This document shows, piece by piece, positions 11,707 through 22,583 of a stretch of 64,000 bases of DNA. The notes beneath the pieces are model-generated. The model had not been told where the DNA came from. It was given only the letters and a program-made list of their open reading frames with translations, and ran no database searches. Origin of the DNA: Phaeotremella fagi (taxonomy: Eukaryota; Basidiomycota; Tremellomycetes; Tremellales; Phaeotremellaceae). How positions within the stretch are numbered: the first letter of the stretch is position 1; each line of letters starts with the position of its first letter. Location of the stretch: assembly GCA_001599715.1 (NCBI GenBank), contig BCHU01000003.1, positions 1,364,001 to 1,428,000 of the forward strand, in the 5' to 3' direction. The position numbers were made by a program, and so were the translations under genes.

Positions 11707-14700
11707 ATGTTCAGCCTTCCCACCTTTCTATCATTTCCATTCTCATTTCCAAGTCTACCTTCAATATCCCTTCCAGCCAACATTCAACGAAGATTCCTGT
11801 CGTATGTTCTGAAAAGAGCTTTAGGGAAGTTTGTGAAAGCTGGTGGACTTGATGTTGAACGTATTCAAGCTCAGATTAGTGAAGGTTGGGTGGAGATTGA
11901 AGGTCTTGAAGTCGATGATGAGGTGAGTTTTTTTGTTTCTGAGACTCACTTTCTCCTTAAGCTGATCTCAATGTTTCTAGGCTATCAACTCTTTGATCCC
12001 AATTGGAATACCTCTCCGCCTAACCTCAGGTTCGTTATCGAAAGTAACCGCAAAAGTCCCATTCCCAAATCTCTGGTCAGATCCCTTAGCAATAACACTC
12101 GACGACCTCCAACTTGATTTCGACTTGATAAATCAATCGAATAAAGGGAAAGAACCTGCTACACCATCTAAAAGTTTTTCGAAAGATTATCGATCTGTAC
12201 CGACAGATCTAGCTAGTTCATTCACGTCAGCAGCTGACGATTTCTTACATGACGAATTGGACGCTTATGAAGGTGCCCAGTTGGATCGTTCAATTCGACA
12301 ATCACTAATCATCAATTCCAACGATCCATTCGTGAAGGATGAATTACCTGGTTCTTTCCCTTTCGCGTCTTCTTCTAATCAACATGGTGATTCTCCTTCT
12401 TCGCCGTTACCTGTTAATATGGAAAGTACGACGGTATTGGCTGGATTGGTAGAGAGGTTACTCAGTAGATTGGAAGTTAGAGTTCATAACGTCAAAATCA
12501 GGATAAAGTATTCTGAAGAAGGAAAAGGAGGAATCTTTGAATTGAGAATTGGGGATATCAGATATGCTGATGAGAGCGAGGATAACGTCGTCGGTCAAAC
12601 GATACGAACTATTCGTTTGGGTAGCATTGGTGTTTATCTATTACCGTTATCGAAACAACATAGTAACGAGAATTCATCCAATCAACCTCGCTTCATGTCA
12701 GCTTCGACCAGATCATCCTCAATCTCCTCTAATTCTTCAAATTCCACCAACAGCGATGATGAATACGGTGATATGGTAATGTCGCAGGCTGTAGCTGACT
12801 TGCGTCAAAGTATGAGTTCATCAGTAGCTTCGGGTGCCAGTATCTATCAATCTGCGTATAGTGAACGAACAACTGTAGAGGATGATACGACGTCGGTTGA
12901 TGATGGAGAGTCAACTAGGTCAGCTACACCAACAGGAGAACGATCACCGGAGACTGAAGGTATAATGATACTTTCTTTTGGTTCAGATGATATTGTTTTG
13001 AAGATGAAGAATACTCGACCTATTCCTATACCACCTCAATCTGATCCCACGACGCCGATTCCCAATTTATCAGCATCAACTACGACCAATGCTCAACTTC
13101 CATCATTATCTCTAGAAGTCAATATCGGAATCATCGCAGGTCTTCTCACACCTTCCCAATCTAAAATCATTCTTGAAGCGATACAATCCATGTCATCTTC
13201 AATTGATACATCTGCTTCAGAGCAGGCTACTACCAATCCATCTGTCGCTATTCAACCACGTATCGATGCGCGTATTCGAATGAAAGGGTTATACTTCACT
13301 TTGATATACGATACGAAACCTCAGGATTCAGAGTTGGTCGAAACGATTCCTCAATACTGGAACAAACCATCAACTACACATCTGCCTGTTGGGCATCTAA
13401 AACTTAAATTAGAAGGTCTGGAAGCTAGTTACATATCAAAAGGTCATATCCCAAAACCAACTCGTGCCAAATCGGAAAGAACAGTCTCAAACAGAAGAGT
13501 GTCAATGTCATCATCAGCTAAATCACCAACAATAACTATAATTCTTCAAGAAGCGTCATTATTCGAATATCTACATTCAAACTCACCTGCCAATCCAGAT
13601 CTGTCGGATGAACCTCCAGGTGGTGCTTTCCCTGTGATCATCTTCGATACGAATTTGACTAAACAGTATAAAGTGGCTCCTGGTGTTTCGTCTTCACCTT
13701 TACAATTTGATTTTGGAAATAAAGAGGCGAATCCTAGTAATCAGAATGGAGAGGTCTTTCCTGAATTCGATAGTGTTGATTGGAGAAATTCGGGTTTACA
13801 ACGTCGAGCTGGTGGTGAGAAAGTTTGGAGAGCTAGGTTAAGAGGGAAAGGGGTGTTGAAGGGGACTGCAACGACTGAAGTTCGTGAAGGTCCTGTGATG
13901 ACTGTTCATAAAGAATTGACGGAACGGTCTGGTAAGTGGTTTTTATCTACGTGGGGGTTTCCGTTGATACTGATTACCATTCCAGCTATCCATATCGATA
14001 CTCTACCTATTCATGTTTTCCTCGATCTATCACTGGTAGAAAGATTATTACCCATGTTGAGATCTCTTGCTCCGACTATCAAAAATCATTCAACTAAGGA
14101 TTCAATCGTGTTATCCCCAATTCAATATCAACCTCAACTTCAACATCGAGATTCACAATATATCATAGATGATCTCGATGCTCAAGCTTCATTCTCTACA
14201 GTCAGATCACGTCCTACACCAAAAGAAGTTATGGTCATCAAATGTCCTTTGATTCGATTAGAGATTCGTTGTCCTGCACCACTTAATCGTCGGGGTAGTT
14301 GGGGTGATGGTGCTCATTTGAGATCTGGGATTGTTACTCTTGATATACATGGGCTGGCAGGTACTGTTGGTGGATCTTCTGCACCTTCGAGACCCTTGGG
14401 TACTTTATCTGATAGTGGAGGTTCGAGCACGAAGGTCGAATGGCAAAAGATGGTGTTGTTCTTTTGTAGAGTACCTGGTGAGCTCCTGCGTATCCTTGTA
14501 GTTATAGAGAAGCTGACCTGTCTAGCCAAACGATCGTCGGCATTCCTTGTCATTGGTCCTCTAGCACCAGAATCATCTGACGAAGATGACCAAAACGTTC
14601 TTCTACCAATTGTTTCAATCAAACAATCGAAAACACCTTCGTCGACTTTCAAAACCCAAACAATTACTTGTAACATCCCCTCCATTCAAGCTAAAATCAC

Positions 14701-17700
14701 TAAACCTACCATTGAAGGTTTACAATTCTTCGCTGACGACATGACACATTGGTTAGATGGAGCTTTTGGAGATGGATCCGGACCGAAACCTCGAGACGAT
14801 CTTAAAATGATTGGAAGTAGGTTTTTCGGATCTAAGGGATCAAGCAGTTCTAGTTCAGCTATTGATGATGAGGACTTTAACGAGGATGGTGGTAGTGGTA
14901 CAATTCTTAATGTTTTGATCAGTGAAATTGATCTAAGTTTACATGTTCCCAGAAATGGTGTTTCAATTGGTGACAGGATTCTATCGGTGAAAACATCAGA
15001 CGTTGATGTTAAAGTCGAATCGAATATTTCTGGTCGAAACGAAACCACTTTCCAGGTAGCTGTCATGGATACCAGTTTCAACGATATCTCTGACCATACC
15101 AACATCCAAAAAATCATTTCGAGAACGACACCGTTAACCTTGACCACCCATACCCAACCAGTCCTGAATCTACGTTTCACATCGTTAACCAATCCAACCC
15201 AAACCAAAGAAACCGGTATCAAATTAATCCTATCAAACATAACCATCTACATCAAGAAAGACGACGAAAAATTGATAGAAGAATTAGGTTTATTCATCAA
15301 AACCCCCGAAGGAGTATTCGAAGACGTCGTACCAAGTGAAATCACTCGTATATCACTCCAGTTCATCGATACATGTCTACACATCTCGACACCGAATCTG
15401 TCAGGTGCTTTGGTATTCGTTTTCGGTGAATGCGATGTCAAATTGAGTTTGATTAGTGGGGACGATGAGCGATTGATTGATTTCTCAATGGGTAATTCAG
15501 CGATTTTGTTGATTGATGATAGACAGTCTGCTGGGGTTTTGCCTGTTGGTTTGAAATCTAGTTTGGAAGCTTGGAAGGTGGGTGAAAAATTGTTTTCTTT
15601 GTTTGTAAGGATAAACGACTGATTTGGGATGACCATGATAGAAAGCTGGGTTTGCTCAACTTGTTGATATCTCTCAATTGGATTTACAGGTGGTTCAGAA
15701 CTTGTATACTGAAGAGATACTTGTTAGTCGTTGATTTTGTTTAGCCAAACAGGATCTCTTTTGACGGTGTTTGTTTAGATCGATATCATACAAACCGTTG
15801 TTGTCGTTACCGCTTGCGCTGATTCTTTGGCCACTGTTGGACCTGTTTTAGGGGATTTGGCAAAACTCGTCCCCTCTAAAGAGTATGTTTTGGAGTTTGG
15901 ATGCCATTGACATTTCTTAGAACTTTGAAACCAGCGTCGTTACCTCCCTCTGCTCTACCTGAAGATATTGACGTTTTTGGTATGTATAATGAATCATTTT
16001 TCACTTCAATCACTAATTCTTATCAACCCATAGCCTCGGTAGATCAAGAAGCTTTCCATCAAATCCCCGATATAGTTTCAGGAGCCGATATGATCGATGA
16101 CGACCTACCCACTAATCTAGATTATCTTGATATGCAATCGACCAGACCCAACACTACATCTACAGGTGAAACTTTACGTACATGGGAACCGACTGGCGGT
16201 GATTATTACGTCGAGTCTGATAAGAAGTTGGCTAGTGAGATTAATGGGACAACTATTAGAATTCTTTTAGATGAACCTTTTGATATGGAGGAAGATTATC
16301 TTGAAAATTTACCTGTTGTCGGTGGATACGGTGATGAGTGAGTGATCAAAGCTAATTTACTAAAGCGAAATCAGCTGATGACCATGTAACAGAACGCGAC
16401 TAGGTAAAATTCGAGTTAGATTACAAGATTGTACGATCAAGATATTCCTTCACGATGGATACGATTGGATCCAAACTCGTAAAACGATTGAAGACGAGAT
16501 CAAATCTGTTCGACGTAAACTTGAAAAGATTCGTCAATTACTTGCATCAGGTCAGAAACCTGATGATACGTTTGAGATCGAGGGGACATCAACCACATTG
16601 TTCAATAGTGTTTATATCGGTTTATCTGAACAGCAACGATCAAACGATAAAATCGATAGAGCAGCTTTACTCAAAGCTATCGATGATGAGATTGACGATC
16701 TTGGTGGTGGGAACGAAACCTCCAGTCAGAGTAGTTGGCAATCACTACCCCCAGGTCCAACAGGTGCTACCACCTTAACCCACGAAAGACTAACCAAACC
16801 AAAACCGAAAACCCGATTGAAAGGTAAAAAACTGAATCGATCCAAAAAACCACAAATCGAAATCAACTTGCTCAACCTTAAATCCGAAATCGATCTGTTC
16901 GATCAAGAAAATCCAATCGCTAACAGGTTACAAGTGACGGTTAGGAATTTGGAGATTTTGGATCATATCAAGACTTCGACTTGGAAGAAATTTTTGACTG
17001 AGATGAAAAGTGATAGTCGGGGGAATGTTAGGGAGACGGATGCTGATATGGTTAGAGTTGAGTTGGTCGTTGTGAGACCTAGTTTACCTTCTTTGATTGA
17101 AGAGAATCGTTTGAAGGTGGGTATTTTATTGATGGCGTGCTAGAGCCGATGAGCTGATTCTTTTGGGTTTAGGCGAAAATACTTCCACTCCGTTTGCATG
17201 TCGATCAAGACGCTTTGGATTTCTTGAAGCGATTCTTCAGTTTCTCATCGGTGGCTGAAGGAACTGATGTTGTTAAGAAAGAAGAGACCGAACCGTTCTT
17301 CCGTACGTTGACACTGTTTCACACGAATAGTTTCAGCGCTGATTTGCTTTGCAGAACACGTCGAAATCTTCCCTATCGAACTTAAACTCGATTATAAACC
17401 TAAACGGGTTGATTTCGCTGCTTTACGTGAAGGGAAGACTATTGAGTTGATGAATTTCTTCCATTTCGATGGGGCTGAGATGACTTTGAGACATATCACT
17501 ATCTCTGGTGTGAGTGTTTTCTCCAGATAGATTAGGAGTTTGGAGATTGATACTGTTTCTTTAGATCACTGGCTGGACTCGACTTTCAAATACGCTTAAC
17601 GACATTTGGACACCGGACGTGAAAGCTAATCAATTAGCTGATGTGATCTCTGGAGTCGCACCGATCAGATCTTTAGTAAACGTTGGATCTGGAGTTGCAG

Positions 17701-18359
17701 ATTTGATTCTACTCCCGATTGAACAATATAGGAAAGACGGTAGATTGGCCAGAGGTGTTCAGAGGGGTACGAAATCTTTCGTTAAGAGTACAGCGTCTGA
17801 AATGATGAAACTCGGAGCTAGGTTGGCGACTGGTACCCAAGTCCTGTTGGAGGGTGCAGAAGGTTTATTAGGAGGTAACGAAAAGATCGTCACGGTTACT
17901 TCGGACGGTGTTAATGACGACCCGTTCAATGTGGTTCATGGTGGACGGGGATCTGAATCCAGTGATGAAGATGAGATCACTACGAGAGTTGATGCTCAGG
18001 TTAACAGTCGATTCGCGAATCAACCGGCGGACGTTCGAGAAGGTGTTCAAGCGGCTTATCAATCTTTATCCAAGAACATCAATTCGGCTGCTCAGACTAT
18101 CTTAGCTGTTCCCATGGAAGTTTACGAGAGATCGGGTGATGATGTAAGTGGATGCTATCCACCGATGTATCTTGATATTGAATACTGATCAACACTCTTT
18201 TTATTCCAGGGCCCACTGAAAGCTGTGGTTCGAGCTGTTCCGATCGCTGTTCTGAAACCTATGATTGGGGGTGCTGAAGCTGTTAGTAAGACTTTATTGG
18301 GGTTGAGGAATAGTATTGATCCAGAAGGTAAATTGGCTTTGGGTGATAAATACAAGTAG
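11707..18359 (+). CDS. ATG2: ATG2, autophagy lipid-transfer protein
   Basis: ATG2 bridges the ER and the growing phagophore and transfers phospholipids for autophagosome formation. The N-terminus [20 protein letters not shown], then [20 protein letters not shown], is the chorein/Atg2 N-terminal signature. The C-terminal region has [53 protein letters not shown] and [20 protein letters not shown], the Atg2 C-terminal autophagy domain. It ends GDKYK with TAG at 18357-18359. The first ATG was chosen at 11707; exon 1 ends near 11922. At least ten introns are present. Those at 13932-13985 (54 nt) and 14478-14525 (48 nt) are multiples of three and stop-free. A downstream exon gives [16 protein letters not shown]. 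Total length is roughly 2,000 residues, as expected for fungal Atg2. Confidence 0.95.
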
Positions 18360-20035
18360 TATGACCTATCCATATCTATATCGACATCTATATCTCTTGT
18401 TGTTGTAAATGACTTTAGTATGTATTTCTAGAGCATCAACAAGGACATGGAGCCCCCTGGCACCCCCCTCAGCCACATCCGGGGATATATAAAACGCCGA
18501 ATGCGTCTAGAATTGATAATTTTACAGGGTCAAACGTCAAGACCACGTGGTAATTGAATGGTCATGTGTCAGGTGGTGTTGGTGGTGATCTTCTGGTGGC
18601 TATGGTAGGTGTACGGTGGTAGGGTGGTAGGTGTACGAGATGGTTTGGTAGATAGTTAGAGTCTTTCTTCTTATTCCTTATTTATATACATTATATATAT
18701 ACTTATATAACGATTTATTACATTTTATCACTACACCACACCACCGCCACTAACTTTCCTCGGGCCCCACCAAGTTAACCAAGCCTACCACCAACCACCA
18801 CCAACCATCTCTTACATTTACACCTACACGCTTAACTTAATTCATCTCGCGTTTTCATCAATTCACCATCTCTCTCTCAAGCCAACCTATCCTATCCTAT
18901 CATACACCCCACCAACTCAGCAACAATAGATATAAACATCAAGGTCATATCTAACTCACCCTCTCATCCAATTTGTTAGCAACAACAGCAACTCAAATTG
19001 AAGGTTGAACGAAACGACGAAATTCGGATTCAATTCACATCAAATCAAAGATTACCGTACCGTACCGTTCATCTCGATTGGATAATCACTCAGTACAGCT
19101 ATTAGTATCAATATTCAATACTAGGAGTGAACCTTTATAAAGATCCTTTCTATAACCACAAGGTAAGTCGTTAATCGTTGTTTACTCCCAATCCCAATCC
19201 CAATCGTTCCTGTCACCTATTCTTTTCTACCCTTGTTTCATTCTTTTCTCCATTCCTTCCCATCTCATCTCTTCCTACGTCTATCTCTTTACCTTGGTAA
19301 TCTCATCCATCATACCTTGGTCACCAAGAAATTTCTCGACGTGGAATGCTGCAAGGTCAAATTCTGCTGGTGCCTTGGTGAAACGGGATTAAGTTTTTGG
19401 GGTTGATCTTTGGGAATTTCATTTGCTCATTTACCAAAACTACGTCTGTCCAATTCCTTATCCATTAATCAACGAACGATACGGTTCTTCTCAAAAATGA
19501 CTATTGACATGGTGTCATGATCATCCTTTCATAACGTCCGATGTGCTCGGATGAAAAAAACCAATCAATCCATTCTTACTTGATGTCAACAATCGTCACC
19601 TTTCATCAACCTTTTCTCAAGTTGGGGAAGGAGTCATTCTAACCGATTCATTCGGATTCTCTCCTTTGACATGACAGACTCGCTTGACGGAGTCCAACTT
19701 TGGTTTTTCTCTCTCTTTGAACTTCTCTGGTAGACTTTGGTCTTCGTTTGAAGGCGTAATTATACCTGTTACGCAGGTATCAAGGAGGTTTGGAAGACCT
19801 CTCTTAGGGATAAAATCTTCATTGGACCTTCTTGATCGCTTATAACATTGATCGTTGGATTTAAGAATTCATTTTTCTTTCCCTTCTTTCCCTCCTCTTC
19901 GTTTTTTCAATAATTTTCAACATGATTCAATCTTATATTCCTAATTTATTGTCTCAATCTCATACAAACGCTGATAAAAAATATCAACAGTTATATCCCT
20001 TCTCTCAATCTCTCAATCCATCCATTTTCAGTAAT
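18360..20035 (+). promoter_or_regulatory. GSK3 promoter and probable 5' leader with intron
   Basis: This long non-coding stretch holds the ATG2 3' end and the GSK3 promoter. A TATA-rich block lies at about 18681-18715. It is flanked by GGTGG-rich (18571-18652) and CCACC-rich (18731-18808) tracts. A strong donor AAGGTAAGT occurs at about 19161, and an acceptor (ATTTTCAG) ends at 20032 just before the GSK3 ATG. I infer a 5'-leader intron of about 870 nt, far longer than the coding introns here. The interior is pyrimidine-rich and shows no supported exon. Confidence 0.55.
18542..18551. promoter_or_regulatory. E-box palindrome ACCACGTGGT
   Basis: A perfect 10-bp palindrome with a CACGTG core, the usual target of bHLH factors. 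It lies upstream of the GSK3 TATA block. Function is inferred from the motif only. Confidence 0.4.
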
Positions 20036-21762
20036 ATGTCAGGCCTAGGAACCGTGAACGGGGTTAGGGTTTCTCGTGAGTAGTGTTGATATTTTTTCGT
20101 TGGTTGATTAAGACGCTGAACTTGATGACTGCAGCCGATGATCCCAACAGAGTTGTCACCGTTGCAGCTCAATCTGGTAAATCAGGAGCGGAAGTTTCAA
20201 TCTCATACACCAATTGTAAAGTCGTTGGTAATGGTAGTTTCGGTGTCGTTTTCGCTGCAAAGATGTTAGGTCAGTCACTTTGAAGGTCGCTACGTGGTGC
20301 GACAACTGACTGACTCTTGAACAGGCAATAAAAAGGAGGATGGAACGGAGGAGCCTGAATCGGAAATCGCTATCAAGAAAGTTTTACAGGATAAGAGATT
20401 CAAGGTGAGTACGATGTTAACTTCCGATCCCAGAACTAACGGAGACCCCTAGAATCGAGAACTTCAAATCATGAGACTTGTCGGACATCCTAACGTCGTT
20501 GATTTGAAAGCATTCTTCTACTCAAATGGAGACAAGGTAGGTGCAGCGAGGTACTTGGTTTCTGGGGTATACTAACCCACCCGTTCACAGAAAGACGAAG
20601 TTTACCTCAATCTTGTACTTGAATTCGTTCCCGAAACCGTCCACCGAGCTTCCAGGCATTATTCTAAATTGAAGCAACCAATGCCAATGCTTCAAGTCAA
20701 GCTTTACATGTATCAAGTGAGTTTGAGAATTCTTATTGTATCAAACTTCTAACCCTCTACAGGTCCTTCGTTCTTTGGCATACATCCATTCAGTAGGAAT
20801 CTGTCATCGTGATATCAAACCTCAAAATCTACTTCTCAACCCTGCAACCGGTATTCTCAAATTGTGTGATTTCGGTTCAGCCAAGATCCTAGTTACAGGA
20901 GAACCCAACGTCAGTTATATCTGTTCAAGATACTACCGAGCACCTGAACTTATTTTTGGTGCTACCAACTACACGACTAACATTGGTAAGTTGATTCACG
21001 ATATATCCTTTTGGGATTTGGAATTGACACTTTTTTAGACATATGGTCAACCGGTTGTGTCATGGCTGAACTCATGTTGGGACAACCTTTGTTCCCTGGA
21101 GAATCAGGTATTGATCAGTTGGTAGAAATCATCAAGGTTTTGGGTACACCAACGAGAGAGCAGATCAAATCTATGAACCCTAATGTAAGTCGCGCAAGGT
21201 CAAGACATGTTTGATGGATACTAATGATTAAATTCTTAGTACATGGAACATAAATTCCCTCAAATCAAACGTCATCCTTTCACCAAAGTCTTTAGACCTA
21301 GAACTCCCGAAGACGCTATTTCCTTGATCACCAATTTATTAGAATACACACCTACAGCGAGATTAACGTGAGTGGAAACTCCAAAAGTGCTTTGCTGATG
21401 CTCGTAGCGCTGTCGAGGGTCTCGTGCACGAATTCTTTGATGAACTTAGGGTTGAAAGTGCAAGATTACCAAATGGAAAGGATCTACCTGCTCTATTCGA
21501 TTTCACACGGGAAGGTGGGTTTAAATGGTTTATTACATGCAAACAGGAGACTGACTACGCGTGACAGAACTCTCTACTCGTCCTGACCTCATTCGTCGTT
21601 TGGTACCACCACACGCAGAACCAGCTCTTAGAGCAAGAGGAATTGAAATCGAAGGTTTCGTTCCAATCCCATTGGAACAATTACGAATCAGTCTGGATGT
21701 AGGTTTCACATTGGTTTTTATTTTCTCGAAATCTTACTAACTTTACCGTGTGTTTTCAGTGA
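20036..21762 (+). CDS. GSK3: Glycogen synthase kinase 3 homologue
   Basis: A CMGC-family serine/threonine kinase of the GSK3/Shaggy type, a regulator of metabolism, stress response and cell fate. Visible motifs are the glycine loop [13 protein letters not shown], catalytic lysine in [27 protein letters not shown] and [17 protein letters not shown], with the activation-loop tyrosine typical of GSK3. CMGC-insert text follows, then [20 protein letters not shown]. The start at 20036 sits a few bases after a splice acceptor. An in-frame ATG 38 codons upstream (19922) lies inside the presumed leader intron. About nine introns are present. The last intron has donor GTAGGT after SLD and acceptor TTTTCAG, leaving the stop TGA (21760-21762) alone in the last exon. 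Confidence 0.95.
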
Positions 21763-22175
21763 TTCGAGATTCATGTATGAAAGAAAAAAGGAATTCAAAT
21801 CAATATCAAAAAGTCGAAAAAAGAAACAAAAAACACACACCCAACCCCATATGAGTTTGAATACATGACGAAAAAAATCATTTCTTTTTTTCTTTCTTTT
21901 TTCTTCTTCTTCCTAATTTTGCTTTTTCTTTCTTAACGGTCACGGTCACCATGAAGAGTCGCTTTTTCAATTCTTTAAATTTATGTTCTAAGTTTTTATT
22001 TTTATATACCCATCAAATATATTCTATTTTCTAAAGGGAGGAAAAGAAAAAAAAAACGAATTGAAATTGAAATGAGAAAATGAAATCACAAACTTTCCTT
22101 TTTTATTTACTTTTCCTTTATTTACTTTTTCCCCACCTTTTCTTCTGTTCACGTCTCATATTATTTCTTTCTCTA

Positions 22176-22221
22176 TGCACATTGTTTTTCACGTTAATGG
22201 GGAAACTAACGACAATGTGCA
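22176..22221. repeat. Inverted repeat, interrupted hairpin
   Basis: The arms TGCACATTGT (22176-22185) and ACAATGTGCA (22212-22221) are perfect complements. An inner pair CGTTA/TAACG extends the stem after a bulge. It lies between convergent genes, so it could act in 3'-end formation or be a structured RNA; this is inference. Confidence 0.7.
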
Positions 22222-22262
22222 CATCCATTTATTTCAGCCTGCATGTCTTGGTGGTTATTGGG

Positions 22263-22294
22263 TCTGCTCACTGAATACAGTCTCAGTGAGCAGA
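22263..22294. repeat. Inverted repeat, 12-bp hairpin
   Basis: The arms TCTGCTCACTGA (22263-22274) and TCAGTGAGCAGA (22283-22294) pair perfectly over 12 bp around an 8-nt loop. It is the second strong hairpin within 120 bases between two convergent genes. Confidence 0.8.
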
Positions 22295-22583
22295 GCAGTC
22301 TATTTGATCATTTTCTTAGTGAAGGAATACAATTACAGCAATTCGTAGATATCATAATGAACTATCAATGATCAAGATCAAAAATCTAGAAATCAAGAAA
22401 GAATCAAAACTGTTTAAATTATAAATGAACATCTACTATCCGTCTAAAAGATCTCGAAACGACGATGTATTTGTACAAAACAGTACAACAACATCAATTA
22501 AAAAACCACGTATCCAAACCTACGTCCACGTCTCTAGGGTAAAACTCTATTCGAAACCGAAACCACACGCCATCTACTGTATT

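Larger units (their letters stand above)
21763..22583. other. Convergent 3' region between GSK3 and the bHLH gene
   Basis: This stretch of about 820 bases holds the 3' ends of two convergent genes. It is T- and A-rich with long T/C runs at 21880-21930. It contains two strong hairpins, annotated separately at 22176-22221 and 22263-22294. No coding exon is supported. Confidence 0.5.

Noticed and set aside
14314..15246. Minus-strand open frames across ATG2
   Set aside because: They are antisense to the ATG2 coding exons, show no family features and have no splice structure of their own.
19922..20035. Upstream in-frame ATG as the GSK3 start
   Set aside because: It lies inside a presumed leader intron, and the extension has no kinase-family similarity. 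The ATG at 20036 directly follows the acceptor. Kept as a finding, not as the start.
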